From: Pseudomonas sp. DTU_2021_1001937_2_SI_NGA_ILE_001
GTDB taxonomy: Bacteria > Pseudomonadota > Gammaproteobacteria > Pseudomonadales > Pseudomonadaceae
Reading direction: 5' to 3'
Assembly: GCF_032463525.1 (NCBI RefSeq)
Contig: NZ_CP135971.1
Location: forward strand, 4,838,501-4,902,500
DNA: 64,000 nt
The notes beneath the pieces were generated by a model. The model had not been told where the DNA came from, made no database searches, and saw only the letters and a program-made list of their open reading frames with translations. The position numbers were made by a program, and so were the translations under genes. This document shows positions 22,973 to 32,210 of the stretch, in pieces (position 1 is the stretch's first letter; every line of letters begins with the position of its first letter).

Positions 22973-23003
22973 AAGCGCGGGTCGCGCCAGCTGCGCGACC
23001 CGC
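22968..23003 (-). terminator. Rho-independent terminator of the TonB receptor gene
   Basis: On the minus strand, GCGGGTCGCG pairs with CGCGACCCGC (22994-23003 with 22977-22986) around a 7-nt loop, then a T run corresponding to seven A residues at 22968-22974. It ends 11 nt after the receptor stop. Its T run overlaps the -35-like box of the hemO promoter. Confidence 0.9.
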
Positions 23004-23013
23004 TGTGGCGTGC

Positions 23014-25590
23014 TCAGATGTCCCACACCAGGTTGACGCTGAAGTTGCGCCCAGGCTGGGTCAGGCGATCCAGATTGGCCGGAGCGGTCACCCCGGCTTC
23101 GCCTACGCCGTCGTAGCCGCGCACGTCATCCCATAGCCAGTATTTCTTGTCGGTCAGGTTGTACAGGCCGGCGCTGAGGGTCAGGTCCTGGCTGAGCTTG
23201 TAGTAGCCGCTGAGGTCCAGCACGCCGAAGCCTGGCGTCTTGAACTGGCTGGAGACGCCATCGGGGGTGTGGAAAGTGCTGTCGTCCACGCGGGTCTTGC
23301 GCTTGACCAGCGTCCAGCTCAGCAGCCCGCCGTAGGTGTCCTGCTCGTAGCCCAGGCCGAATACTCCTGTCAGCGGGTTGATGCTGTTGAGCGGCTGGCC
23401 GCTGTCATCGTTGCGGCCATGCAGGTAGGTCAGCGCCGCCTGGGTATACAGGCCTTGTGGTGCGCCAAGGCCTGCCAGTTCCAGGCGGCCCTTGAGTTCC
23501 ACGCCCTTGATGGTGGCGTGGCGGATGTTGCTGGACTGGAAGGTCACCTGGTTGTAGCCCGGGCTCAGGGCGTCCTCGTTGATGAAGTCGCGGTACTTGC
23601 TATAGAACACCGCGACATCGAACGAGGCTGTGTCGAAGCGGCCCCGCAGGCCGGTTTCCAGGCTTCTGCTCTTTTCCGGGTCGAGGTTGGGGTTGGGCGC
23701 GACCGAGTAGCCCAGGCTGGGGTTGTCGAAGCGACCATACAGTGCCTTGGCCGACGGCGTGCGGAAGCCTTCGGCGTATTGCCCGTAGCCGGTGTAGTGC
23801 TCATTGAAGGCGTAGGTCACGCCGAACTTGGGCGATACCCGGTGCCAGGTCCGCTCGCTTTCCCGGACCTGGCTGCGGTCTTCGGCGCTCAGCGAATTGA
23901 GAAATTCCGGGGTCAGCTTCGGTTCCAGGCGCGTGTGGTCGTAACGCAGGCCGGGGGTGAAGGTCCAGGCGTTCCAGGCGATCTGGTCCTGGATGAACAG
24001 CGCACGGCTGGTGAGGGTCGGGTCCGGGAAGTCGCTGGTCGGCAGCAGGCGATCGCCGGGGCTGTCGGCGCCCACCGCGCGGCAGGAACCGAACACCCGT
24101 GCGCAGGTGCCGGAGCCGCTGCGCAGCCCGGTGACCTTCTGCTGCTTGAGGGTGGCGCCGTAGGTTAGCTGATGTTCGGTAGCGCCCAGGCTGAAGGCCT
24201 TGTCGGCCTGGAGGTCGAAGATCCACTGGCGTTCCCGGTAAGTGGTCTCGCGGGTGCGATAGACATCCCGGGAGAACGGGAAATAGCGCTCGTCGGTGGA
24301 CTGGTCGGTCTTGGCATTCTGGTAGTTGAGGCTCCACTTCAACTGGTCGGCCAGCCGGCTGTCCAGGGCCAGGCGTTGGTCGATGCCGAAACGTTCGCGG
24401 CTGATGGTGTCGTTGCCCAGCCGTGACTGATACATGCCCAGGCCACTGCCGGCGTTGAAGGGGCCACCGACCGCGCTGCGCAGGTTGGTGTCGCGGTCAT
24501 CCTTGTAGCGCTCGTAGGTCAGGCCCAGACGGTCGTCGTCGGCGTAGTTCCAACCCAGCTTGGCCAGCACGTTGGTGCTGCGCACGTCCTGCGGGTTGGC
24601 CTGGGTGCGCGTCAGGCCGTCGCCACCGCGGCCGCCGTGCGATTCGGTCTCGTGACCATTGCGTTGGCTGAGGTGCAGCAGGGCGTCGACGTCATCGTGG
24701 CGACCGGCCAGGGTCGCCGAGGTCAGCCAGCTGTCGTCGGCGGAGCTGTAGCCGGCCTTGAGCCGCGCGCCGGAGTCCCGGCCCGCCTTGATGATGTCGT
24801 AGGGGTCCAGGGTGTAGTAGCTGACCACGCCGCCGATGGCGCTGCTGCCATACAGGGCCGAAGCCGGGCCACGGAGGATTTCCACGCGCTTGACGATTTC
24901 CGGGTCGACGTAATTGCGCTGGGTCTGAGCGTAAGGGCCGCTGAAGAAGCGGTCGGGCACCTCGACGCCGTCGACCTGGGTGAGGATGCGGTCGCCGTCG
25001 ATACCGCGGATGTTGTAGCCGCTGGTACCGGCACGCTGGCCGGCGCCGCCTACCGAAACCCCCGGTTCGTAGCGCACCAGGTCGCGGATGCTGTTCACGT
25101 TGTCGCGGTCGAGCTGCTCGCGGCCCTGCACGCTGACGGTGCTGCTGACCGCCGTGATGTCCTGGGCCTGGCGGGTGGCGCTGATGGTGGTCTGCTGCAG
25201 TTCCAGCGTGCCGTTCGCCGCACGGCGCTGCAGGATGACGTTCTGCGTGCCGGCGCGGCGATAGCTCAGGCTGGTGCCGGCCAGCAGCCGCTCCAGTGCC
25301 TGTTCGGCGGAAAGCTGGCCTTCTGCGCCGGGCGAGGTGGTGTTGCGGGTCAGGTCCGAAGTGGCGCCCACCTGCCAGCCGGTGACCCGACTGAATTCGT
25401 TGAGGGCGGTGGCCAGCGGCTGTTGAGCGATGTTGAAACGATACTGGCCGGCGCTGTGCTGTGCGACCGGCGCGGCTTCCGCGGCGAACGCCGGAAACAC
25501 TGGCAATCCTGCGGCCAGCAGGGCCAGGCCGAGCAACGATGGAGCGAACCTGGCGCAAGGATGAGCAGAGGATGAAACGGCGGATGGCAT
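23014..25590 (-). CDS. TonB-dependent heme/hemoglobin receptor with signalling domain (HxuA/HasR-like)
   Basis: An 858-aa outer-membrane receptor. The start at 25590 follows GGGAG and gives a signal peptide (about 1-36, ending FPAFA). Next comes an STN signalling domain (about 52-110, FNIAQQPLATALNEFSRVTG), a plug domain with YEPGVSVGGAGQRAGTSGYNIRGIDGDRI, and a 22-strand barrel ending in NLVWDI. The heme-receptor motifs FRTP (in EGFRTPSAKALYGRF) and NPNL are present. The STN domain signals heme binding to the FecR-type protein encoded upstream, which controls the sigma factor. Heme or hemoproteins are the likely cargo, supported by the adjacent hemO. Confidence 0.9.
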   Translation of the reverse strand: MPSAVSSSAHPCARFAPSLLGLALLAAGLPVFPAFAAEAAPVAQHSAGQYRFNIAQQPLATALNEFSRVTGWQVGATSDLTRNTTSPGAEGQLSAEQALERLLAGTSLSYRRAGTQNVILQRRAANGTLELQQTTISATRQAQDITAVSSTVSVQGREQLDRDNVNSIRDLVRYEPGVSVGGAGQRAGTSGYNIRGIDGDRILTQVDGVEVPDRFFSGPYAQTQRNYVDPEIVKRVEILRGPASALYGSSAIGGVVSYYTLDPYDIIKAGRDSGARLKAGYSSADDSWLTSATLAGRHDDVDALLHLSQRNGHETESHGGRGGDGLTRTQANPQDVRSTNVLAKLGWNYADDDRLGLTYERYKDDRDTNLRSAVGGPFNAGSGLGMYQSRLGNDTISRERFGIDQRLALDSRLADQLKWSLNYQNAKTDQSTDERYFPFSRDVYRTRETTYRERQWIFDLQADKAFSLGATEHQLTYGATLKQQKVTGLRSGSGTCARVFGSCRAVGADSPGDRLLPTSDFPDPTLTSRALFIQDQIAWNAWTFTPGLRYDHTRLEPKLTPEFLNSLSAEDRSQVRESERTWHRVSPKFGVTYAFNEHYTGYGQYAEGFRTPSAKALYGRFDNPSLGYSVAPNPNLDPEKSRSLETGLRGRFDTASFDVAVFYSKYRDFINEDALSPGYNQVTFQSSNIRHATIKGVELKGRLELAGLGAPQGLYTQAALTYLHGRNDDSGQPLNSINPLTGVFGLGYEQDTYGGLLSWTLVKRKTRVDDSTFHTPDGVSSQFKTPGFGVLDLSGYYKLSQDLTLSAGLYNLTDKKYWLWDDVRGYDGVGEAGVTAPANLDRLTQPGRNFSVNLVWDI

Positions 25591-25666
25591 CGGAAAGGGC
25601 TCCCTGTCGTGCATCTTTTTTGAGTCATGGCTGATGGCTTGTAATGCGAATCAGTTGCATTGGCCA

Positions 25667-25702
25667 TGACTAGACGAACGACCGCCGCAAACCACGTAAA
25701 AA
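25667..25702 (-). promoter_or_regulatory. Putative ECF (FecI-type) promoter of the TonB receptor gene
   Basis: On the minus strand: TTTTTACG-N16-TTCGTCTAGTCA, identical in both boxes and spacing to the hemO promoter at 22937-22972, although the 16 bp between differ. The predicted start point is about 80 nt upstream of the receptor ATG. It lies between the FecR-type gene stop and the receptor start. Confidence 0.65.
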
Positions 25703-25735
25703 GATTTCGATTGGGGAGTGCGCCGCAGCGGGATT

Positions 25736-26698
25736 TCAGTTGAGGATCAGCAGCCTGGGCAGCTCGTGAAGGCTCGCCGAGGTGACCTGCGCCAGTGAAC
25801 GCACCACATCCAGCGGGTCATCGAGGCGGTAGTTGCCGGTGACGTTGACCTTCGCCAGGGTCGGGCTGGCCGTGACGATCAGGCCGGGGTAGTAGCGGCG
25901 CAGCTCGTCGAGGACCTGGCCCAGCGGGCAGTTGTCGAACACCAGGCGTCCCTGCACCCAGGCCAGGTCGCGAGCCGGGTCCAGGCGCTGGCGCTGGCCG
26001 AGCCCGTCCGGCCCGAGGCTGACACTGTCACCGGCTGCCAGGCGCAGGCGCGCGCCCCCCGAGGCGGCATGGATATCCGCCGCCCCGCGTTGTACCTGCA
26101 CCCTGGCCTGGCCATCCAGATAACGCAGCGACAGCGCCGAACCCTGGGTGCTGACGCGTAGCGGCCCGGCGGCGATTTCCAGGGGCAGGCCCCGGGCTTC
26201 GGGAACGTCGAGGAAGGCTTCGCCCTCGTACAGGCGTGCTTCGCGATGCTGGCTGTCGATCTGGCTGGAGAATGCCGAGCGGGTATTGAGCAGCACGCTG
26301 GAGCCGTCGGCCAGTTGCAGGCGCTGGCGCTCGCCGGCCACGGTGAGGTGGTCGGCCTGCAGGCGTAGCGGCAGGTCGATGCCGTAGCCGATGCCCAGTA
26401 GCACGGCAGCCGCGACCATCGGCCGAATCCAGGCGCGCAGGCGCTGCCGGCGTGAGGTGCGGGCGCCCAGGGCATTGGCCGTGTCGCGTATCACCTGGCC
26501 GTTCCAGATCGCCTCGGCCTGGGCGAAGGCTTCGGCATGCGCCGGGTCGGCGCGCAGCCAGGCCTGGAAGCGCGCCTGCTGGGCGGAATCGGCGCTTTCC
26601 AGTTCGATCAGCCAGTCCAGGGCCTGATCCATTGCGCGCTGGTCCGCTGCCCGGGCGGCAGGTCCTTGCGGGCGATGAGGGGGTACGGCCACGGTCAT
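25736..26698 (-). CDS. FecR-type anti-sigma / sigma-regulator
   Basis: A 320-aa cytoplasmic-membrane regulator. It starts MTVAVPPHRPQGPAARAADQRAMDQALDWLIELES, with the DUF4880 N-terminal domain that binds the sigma factor. A single membrane segment follows (about 107-122, MVAAAVLLGIGYGIDL), then a FecR periplasmic domain (about 135-225, DGSSVLLNTRSAFSSQI) and a C-terminal STN-contacting domain. An upstream TTG at 26752, overlapping the sigma gene, is an alternative start. It passes the heme signal from the receptor to the FecI-type sigma factor. Confidence 0.88.
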   Translation of the reverse strand: MTVAVPPHRPQGPAARAADQRAMDQALDWLIELESADSAQQARFQAWLRADPAHAEAFAQAEAIWNGQVIRDTANALGARTSRRQRLRAWIRPMVAAAVLLGIGYGIDLPLRLQADHLTVAGERQRLQLADGSSVLLNTRSAFSSQIDSQHREARLYEGEAFLDVPEARGLPLEIAAGPLRVSTQGSALSLRYLDGQARVQVQRGAADIHAASGGARLRLAAGDSVSLGPDGLGQRQRLDPARDLAWVQGRLVFDNCPLGQVLDELRRYYPGLIVTASPTLAKVNVTGNYRLDDPLDVVRSLAQVTSASLHELPRLLILN

Positions 26699-26738
26699 CC
26701 TCGGAGAAGCTTGAATGGAGGGCAGTTTTGGTGAGCGC

Positions 26739-27257
26739 TCAGGCGGGGTCAAGCCTGGCGATGACGCCGATGCAGATCGCCATGATCAGCTTCAGCTCCT
26801 TCTGCACGGTGCTGGGCGAGACATTCAGCGCATCGGCGATTTCCTGGTAGCTGCAACCGTGCAGGCGGCTGAGCACGAAGATCCGCTGTTGGCGTGGGCT
26901 GAGCTGGCCGAGGCGCGCGCCCAGGCTGTCGAGCAGGCGCCGGGCATGTGCGCAGTCCTCGGGCGAGCCCAGCTGCGCCGCGACGCTCTCCAGCTCTTGG
27001 GGCGACACGTCCTCCACCAGGGTGCGCTGACGGACGCGCCGGGCGCGCAGGTGGTCTAGGGCCAGGTTGCGGGCGGTCTGGTAGACGAAAGGTTCGAGGT
27101 GCTCGACACCGCGCTCGTTCAAGGCACGGGTGACGCGCAGCCAGGTTTCCTGCAGCAGGTCTTCGGCGGTGCTGCGGCTGCCGACCATCCGCTGCAGGAT
27201 TTTCAGCAGCACGTCGCGTTGGGACTGAAACACAGCGTTGAAGCGAGAGTGGGGCAC
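26739..27257 (-). CDS. FecI-family ECF sigma factor (heme-responsive, HxuI-like)
   Basis: A 172-aa iron-starvation-type sigma factor with region 2 (LQRMVGSRSTAEDLLQETWLRV, then VYQTARNLALDHLRARR) and region 4 (LSPRQQRIFVLSRLHGCSYQEIADALNVSPSTVQKELK). The GTG at 27257 (MPHSRFNAVFQ) is preferred over a TTG at 27329, because the longer version would include the Fur box in coding sequence. It is the first gene of sigma-FecR-receptor on the minus strand and would read the two matching promoters before the receptor and hemO genes. Its own expression is probably repressed by Fur-iron. Confidence 0.88.
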   Translation of the reverse strand: MPHSRFNAVFQSQRDVLLKILQRMVGSRSTAEDLLQETWLRVTRALNERGVEHLEPFVYQTARNLALDHLRARRVRQRTLVEDVSPQELESVAAQLGSPEDCAHARRLLDSLGARLGQLSPRQQRIFVLSRLHGCSYQEIADALNVSPSTVQKELKLIMAICIGVIARLDPA

Positions 27258-27286
27258 GGGAAGGCTCGCACTGAAAACGAGCCGAT

Positions 27287-27305
27287 GATAATGCTTATCA
27301 ATAGC
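27287..27305. promoter_or_regulatory. Fur box upstream of the FecI-type sigma gene
   Basis: On the minus strand GCTATTGATAAGCATTATC matches 16 of 19 positions of the Fur consensus GATAATGATAATCATTATC. It lies 30 nt upstream of the chosen GTG start of the sigma gene, consistent with iron repression. Confidence 0.75.
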
Positions 27306-27314
27306 GTAAGTTTC

Positions 27315-27369
27315 AAGCTGCAAGTTCAAGTGCTTCGCACAGGCGGCGACTCACTCTTGCTTGCAGCTT
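27315..27369. repeat. 10-bp inverted repeat between gap and the sigma gene
   Basis: AAGCTGCAAG (27315-27324) and CTTGCAGCTT (27360-27369) are exact inverted copies separated by 35 nt. It lies just after the gap stop codon (minus strand). The long loop makes an intrinsic terminator doubtful. Confidence 0.35.
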
Positions 27370-27374
27370 GCCGC

Positions 27375-28376
27375 TCAGGAAGCGTTGTGCAGCGCCAGGC
27401 AGTTGTCGAGCATGCGGTTGGAGAACGCCCATTCGTTGTCGTACCAGGCCAGCACCTTCAGCAGGCGTCCGCTGACCTTGGTGTGGTTGGCGTCGAAGAT
27501 CGACGACAGCGGGTTGTGATTGAAGTCGTGGGACACCAGCGGCAGGTTGTTGTAGCCCAGCACGCGGGAGTGTTGACTGGCTTCTTTCATCAGCGCATTG
27601 ACTTCATCGGCAGTGGTGTCGCGCTGCAGTTGCACGGTGAGGTCGACCAGCGAAACGTTGATGACCGGTACGCGCACCGCCATGCCGGTGAGCTTGCCGG
27701 CCAGCTCCGGCAGCACCAGGCCCACGGCTTCGGCGGCGCCGGTCTTGCTGGGGATCATCGACTGGGTGGCGGAACGGGCACGGTAAGGATCGGTGTGGTA
27801 GACGTCGATCAGGTTCTGGTCGTTGGTGTAGGCATGCACGGTGGTCATCAGGCCGCTTTCGATGCCCAGCTCACGATGCAGTACCTGGGCCACCGGGGCC
27901 AGGCAGTTGGTGGTGCAGGAGGCGTTGGAAATGATCTGGTGCGACTGGCGCAGCACGTCATGGTTGACGCCGTAGACCACGGTGGCATCGGCACCCTGGG
28001 CCGGTGCGGAGATGATCACCTTGCGGGCGCCAGCGGCGATGTGCGCGGCGGCCTTTTCGCGGCTGGTGAACAGCCCGGTGCACTCGAACACCACATCGAC
28101 CTGCTGGGCCTTCCACGGCAGTTCGGCAGGGTTGCGGATGGCGCTGACCGCAATACGGTCACCGTTGACGGTCAGGCTTTCGCTGTCGCATTCGACGGTG
28201 CCGGCAAAGGCGCCATGGACGGTGTCGAAACGCAGCAGGTGGGCGTTCATCTCGCTGTTGCCCAGGTCGTTGATGGCGACGACCTGCAGGTCTTGCCTAT
28301 AACCTTGGGTATAGAGTGCGCGCAGGACGTTACGACCGATGCGGCCAAAACCGTTGATTGCAATGCGAAGAGCCAT
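27375..28376 (-). CDS. gap: Glyceraldehyde-3-phosphate dehydrogenase, type I
   Basis: A 333-aa NAD-dependent GAPDH. The N-terminal NAD fold starts [21 protein letters not shown], and the catalytic Cys154 lies in [12 protein letters not shown]. The Asp in INDLG favours NAD, and the C-terminal half ([13 protein letters not shown]) is complete. It oxidises the glyceraldehyde-3-phosphate made by Eda. It is divergent from edd across 219 bp that holds a HexR operator-like site, so it is probably co-regulated with the Entner-Doudoroff genes. Gene order matches gap-1 of P. putida. Confidence 0.96.
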   Translation of the reverse strand: MALRIAINGFGRIGRNVLRALYTQGYRQDLQVVAINDLGNSEMNAHLLRFDTVHGAFAGTVECDSESLTVNGDRIAVSAIRNPAELPWKAQQVDVVFECTGLFTSREKAAAHIAAGARKVIISAPAQGADATVVYGVNHDVLRQSHQIISNASCTTNCLAPVAQVLHRELGIESGLMTTVHAYTNDQNLIDVYHTDPYRARSATQSMIPSKTGAAEAVGLVLPELAGKLTGMAVRVPVINVSLVDLTVQLQRDTTADEVNALMKEASQHSRVLGYNNLPLVSHDFNHNPLSSIFDANHTKVSGRLLKVLAWYDNEWAFSNRMLDNCLALHNAS

Positions 28377-28398
28377 GAAGTCGTCCTCAGTCGATTTG

Positions 28399-28413
28399 TT
28401 GTTTGAATTACAA
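28399..28413. promoter_or_regulatory. HexR operator candidate in the gap/edd region
   Basis: TTGT-N7-ACAA at 28399-28413, in an AT-rich stretch 23 nt upstream of the gap start. The pattern TTGT-N7/8-ACAA is the HexR target described for P. putida gap-1, edd and zwf promoters. HexR repression would be relieved by 2-keto-3-deoxy-6-phosphogluconate. Confidence 0.65.
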
Positions 28414-28595
28414 GATTATTCTCATGAAAATAGAAAACAAGCCTTTTTGGTGGCAATATTTTCATAAACCTACAAATACAAACCTGTAAGGTCCACTGTC
28501 ATGTCCCTGGTCGTGCCGCTTTCCGTCCTGCCGCAGACCGGTGAATGTCCGCATCCTTTACGGGTAACCATAGACCCGAGCCTGGAGTTCATCAC

Positions 28596-30422
28596 ATGCA
28601 TCCCCGCATTCTAGAGGTCACCCAACGGCTGATCGAACGCAGCCGCCCGACCCGCCAGCGCTACCTGCAACTGATCCGTGACGCGGCCAGCGACGAGCCC
28701 ATGCGCGCGCGGCTGCAATGCGCCAACTTCGCCCACGGCGTGGCGGGTTGCGGGGCCGACGACAAGCAGACCCTGCGACTGATGAACGCCGCCAACGTGG
28801 CCATCGTCTCGGCCTACAACGACATGCTTTCCGCCCACCAGCCCTATGAACACTTCCCGGAGCGCATCAAGCAGGCACTGCGCGAGGTCGGCTCGGTCGG
28901 CCAGTTCGCCGGCGGTGTGCCGGCCATGTGCGATGGCGTGACCCAGGGCGAGCCGGGCATGGAGCTGGCCATCGCCAGCCGCGAGACCATCGCCATGTCC
29001 ACCGCCGTGGCGCTGTCGCACAACATGTTCGACGCCGCGCTGATGCTCGGCATCTGCGACAAGATCGTGCCGGGTCTGATGATGGGCGCGCTGCGTTTCG
29101 GCCACCTGCCGACCCTGCTGGTGCCAGGCGGGCCGATGGTTTCGGGGCTGTCCAACAAGGAAAAGGCCGACGTGCGCCAGCGCTACGCCGAGGGCAAGGC
29201 CAGCCGCGAGGAACTGCTGGACTCGGAAATGAAGTCCTACCATGGGCCGGGCACCTGCACCTTCTACGGCACCGCCAACACCAACCAGCTGGTCATGGAA
29301 GTGATGGGCCTGCACCTGCCCGGCGCGTCGTTCGTCAACCCCTACACGCCGTTGCGCGATGCGCTGACCGTCGAGGCCGCGCAGCAGGTCACGCGCATGA
29401 CCCGGCAGAGCGGCAACTACATGCCACTGGGCGAGATCGTCGACGAGAAGGCCATCATCAACTCCATCGTCGCCCTGCACGCCACCGGCGGTTCCACCAA
29501 CCACACCCTGCATATGCCGGCCATCGCCCGCGCGGCGGGCATCCTGCTGACCTGGCAGGACATGGCCGAACTCTCCGACGTGGTGCCGACCCTCAGCCAC
29601 GTCTATCCCAACGGCAAGGCCGACATCAATCACTTCCAGGCCGCTGGCGGCATGTCGTTCCTGATTCGCGAACTGCTCGATGCCGGCCTGCTGCACGAAG
29701 ACGTCAACACCGTGGCCGGCCACGGGCTGCGTCGCTACACCCAGGAGCCGTTTCTCGAAGACGGCCAGCTGGTGTGGCGCGAAGGTCCGCTGCACAGCCT
29801 CGACGAGAACATCCTGCGCCCGGTGGCGCGGCCATTCTCGCCGGAAGGCGGCCTGCGGGTGATGGAAGGCAACCTGGGCCGCGGGGTGATGAAGGTTTCG
29901 GCGGTGGCACCCGAGCATCAGGTGGTCGAGGCGCCGGCGCGGGTCTTCGAGGACCAGCAGGCGCTGGCCGATGCCTTCAAGGCCGGCGAACTGGAGCGTG
30001 ATTTCGTCGCCGTGATGCGCTTCCAGGGGCCGCGCTGCAACGGTATGCCCGAGCTGCACAAGATGACGCCCTTCCTTGGCGTGCTGCAGGACCGCGGCTT
30101 CAAGGTGGCGTTGGTCACCGACGGGCGGATGTCTGGTGCCTCGGGCAAGATTCCGGCGGCCATCCATGTATGCCCCGAGGCCTACGACGGCGGCCCGCTG
30201 GCCCTGGTGCGCGACGGCGACCTGATCCGCGTGGATGGGGTCAAGGGAACATTGCAAGTTCTGCTCGAACCGGGAGAATGGGCCGCCAGGACACCGGCCA
30301 CCGCGCAGATCGACAGCAGCGTGGGTTGTGGCCGTGAGTTGTTCGGTTTCATGCGCCAGGCCTTCAGCTCTGCGGAGCAGGGGGCCAGCGCCTTCACCGC
30401 AAGCCTGGAGGGACTCAAGTGA
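28596..30422 (+). CDS. edd: 6-Phosphogluconate dehydratase
   Basis: A 608-aa Fe-S dehydratase of the IlvD/Edd family that converts 6-phosphogluconate to 2-keto-3-deoxy-6-phosphogluconate. The start [24 protein letters not shown] at 28596 has GGAG 8 nt before it. The characteristic segments [51 protein letters not shown] and [17 protein letters not shown] are seen. Its stop overlaps the glk start (GTGA), so they form an operon with the two-component genes. Confidence 0.97.
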   Translation: MHPRILEVTQRLIERSRPTRQRYLQLIRDAASDEPMRARLQCANFAHGVAGCGADDKQTLRLMNAANVAIVSAYNDMLSAHQPYEHFPERIKQALREVGSVGQFAGGVPAMCDGVTQGEPGMELAIASRETIAMSTAVALSHNMFDAALMLGICDKIVPGLMMGALRFGHLPTLLVPGGPMVSGLSNKEKADVRQRYAEGKASREELLDSEMKSYHGPGTCTFYGTANTNQLVMEVMGLHLPGASFVNPYTPLRDALTVEAAQQVTRMTRQSGNYMPLGEIVDEKAIINSIVALHATGGSTNHTLHMPAIARAAGILLTWQDMAELSDVVPTLSHVYPNGKADINHFQAAGGMSFLIRELLDAGLLHEDVNTVAGHGLRRYTQEPFLEDGQLVWREGPLHSLDENILRPVARPFSPEGGLRVMEGNLGRGVMKVSAVAPEHQVVEAPARVFEDQQALADAFKAGELERDFVAVMRFQGPRCNGMPELHKMTPFLGVLQDRGFKVALVTDGRMSGASGKIPAAIHVCPEAYDGGPLALVRDGDLIRVDGVKGTLQVLLEPGEWAARTPATAQIDSSVGCGRELFGFMRQAFSSAEQGASAFTASLEGLK

Positions 30423-31429
30423 AGCTGGCTCTGGTAGGAGACATTGGCGGGACCAATGCGCGTTTCGCCATCTGGGAGGATGACCGGCTGCACTCGGTGC
30501 GGGTATTCGCCACCGCCGATTATCCCGGCCCGGAACAGGCCGTAGAGGTGTACCTGCAGGACCTCGACCTGCAGCGCGGCGATGTCAGCCATGCCTGCCT
30601 GGCGGTCGCCGGGCCGGTGGACGGCGACGAGTTCCAGTTCACCAACAGCGCCTGGCACTTCAGCCGTGCCGGCTTCTGTTCGCACCTGAACATCGAACAG
30701 CTGCTGCTGGTCAACGATTTCACCGCCATGGCGCTGGGCATGACCCGCCTGGGCGACGACGAGTACCTGACCATCTGCCATGGCAAGGGCAAGCCGGAGC
30801 GGCCCTTCGTGGTGATCGGCCCCGGTACCGGCCTGGGCGTCGGCACCCTGCTCAAGACCGGCAGCGGTCGCTGGATGGCACTGCCCGGCGAGGGCGGGCA
30901 CGTCAACCTGCCGATCGGCACGGCCCGCGAAGCCCTGTTGTGGACGCGCCTGATGGCGACCCACGAGCATGTCAGCGCCGAGACCGTGCTCAGCGGCGCC
31001 GGCCTGCTGAACCTCTACCGTGCCAGTTGCGAGCTGGACGCTATCGAGGCGCAGCTCAAGTCGCCGGCGGCGATCACCAAGGCGGCCCTGGAGGGCGACG
31101 CGGTGGCGGCGGCGGTGCTGGAGCAGTTCTGCGTGTTTCTCGGCCGGGTGGTGGGCAACAACGTGCTGACCCTCGGCGCCCTGGGCGGGGTGTATATTGC
31201 CGGGGGCATGGTGCCGCGCTTCACTGAATTCTTCCGCAACAGCGGCTTTCAGCGCGCCATGGGCGAGAAGGGCGTGATGAGCGACTATTGCAAGGGCTTG
31301 CCGGTATGGCTGGCCACCGCTGAATATCCGGGGCTGACGGGCGCGGGCGTGGCCCTGCAACAGGCCTTTGGCGACAGCGATGCCATCGAGCGGCCCGCCG
31401 AGGCGGCGGACCTGCCTGGCCAGGCGTAA
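30419..31429 (+). CDS. glk: Glucokinase
   Basis: A 336-aa ATP-dependent glucokinase of the bacterial Glk family, which phosphorylates imported glucose to glucose-6-phosphate. The nucleotide-binding motif [15 protein letters not shown] is at the N-terminus; [13 protein letters not shown] and [15 protein letters not shown] follow, with the glucose-binding EGGH region ([10 protein letters not shown]). Translation starts at a GTG that overlaps the edd stop, so the two are coupled. The GTG is supported by the immediate motif after it. Confidence 0.96.
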   Translation: MKLALVGDIGGTNARFAIWEDDRLHSVRVFATADYPGPEQAVEVYLQDLDLQRGDVSHACLAVAGPVDGDEFQFTNSAWHFSRAGFCSHLNIEQLLLVNDFTAMALGMTRLGDDEYLTICHGKGKPERPFVVIGPGTGLGVGTLLKTGSGRWMALPGEGGHVNLPIGTAREALLWTRLMATHEHVSAETVLSGAGLLNLYRASCELDAIEAQLKSPAAITKAALEGDAVAAAVLEQFCVFLGRVVGNNVLTLGALGGVYIAGGMVPRFTEFFRNSGFQRAMGEKGVMSDYCKGLPVWLATAEYPGLTGAGVALQQAFGDSDAIERPAEAADLPGQA

Positions 31430-31478
31430 GGCCCAGAGTGCCCCATAACAAAAACCATGGTTAACAGGGACGACTCTC

Positions 31479-32210
31479 TTGAGTGCTGCCAACAAGACCA
31501 TTCTCCTGGTCGACGATGACCAGGAGATCCGTGAGCTGCTCGAAGCCTACCTGAGCCGCGCCGGGTTTCTGGTGCGCGCTACGGCCAATGGCGCGCAGTT
31601 TCGCCAGGCCTTCGACGAGGCGCCGGGTGACCTGCTGATCCTCGATGTGATGCTGCCCGACGAAGACGGCTTCAGCCTGTGCCGCTGGGTGCGCCAGCAT
31701 CCGCGCCAGCCCCATGTGCCGATCATCATGCTCACCGCCAGCTCCGACGAGGCCGATCGCGTCATCGGCCTGGAGCTGGGCGCCGACGATTACCTGGGCA
31801 AACCCTTCAGCCCCCGCGAGCTGCTGGCCAGGGTCAAGGCGCTGCTGCGTCGTGCGCAGTTCGGCCAGGAGCGCCCGGCTGGCGAGATCCTGGTCTTCGA
31901 CGACTGGCGCCTGGACATGGTCAGCCACCGGCTGTTCCACAACGATGGCGAAGAAGTGATTCTCTCCGGCGCCGACTTCGCGCTGCTCAAGCTGTTTCTC
32001 GACCACCCGCAACAGATCCTCGACCGCGACACCATCGGCAACGCCACCCGTGGCCGCGAGCCGATGCCGCTGGAGCGCATCGTCGACATGGCGGTCAGCC
32101 GCCTGCGCCAGCGCCTGCGTGATACGGAAAAACCACCGCGCCTGATCCGCACGGTGCGCGGCAGTGGCTACCTGCTGGCCGCCACCGTCCAGCCGGGCCA
32201 CGGCCATTAA
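31479..32210 (+). CDS. gltR2: Response regulator of glucose transport (GltR2/GtrR)
   Basis: A 243-aa OmpR-family regulator. The receiver domain has the acidic pair in LLVDDDQE, phospho-acceptor Asp56 (LLILDVMLP), and the KPFSPRELLARV lysine. The C-terminal winged helix (RIVDMAVSRLRQRLRDTEKPPRLIRTVRGSGYLL) binds DNA. Translation begins at a TTG (31479), 9 nt after AGGGA; no better start is present. Next is its histidine kinase. In P. putida this pair controls glucose porin and ABC-transporter genes, which follow downstream here. Confidence 0.92.
   Translation: MSAANKTILLVDDDQEIRELLEAYLSRAGFLVRATANGAQFRQAFDEAPGDLLILDVMLPDEDGFSLCRWVRQHPRQPHVPIIMLTASSDEADRVIGLELGADDYLGKPFSPRELLARVKALLRRAQFGQERPAGEILVFDDWRLDMVSHRLFHNDGEEVILSGADFALLKLFLDHPQQILDRDTIGNATRGREPMPLERIVDMAVSRLRQRLRDTEKPPRLIRTVRGSGYLLAATVQPGHGH

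Noticed and set aside
26699..26752. TTG start for the FecR-type protein overlapping the sigma gene
   Set aside because: Possible, but the added 18 residues are not typical of the family; the ATG at 26698 is used, with the TTG kept as an alternative.
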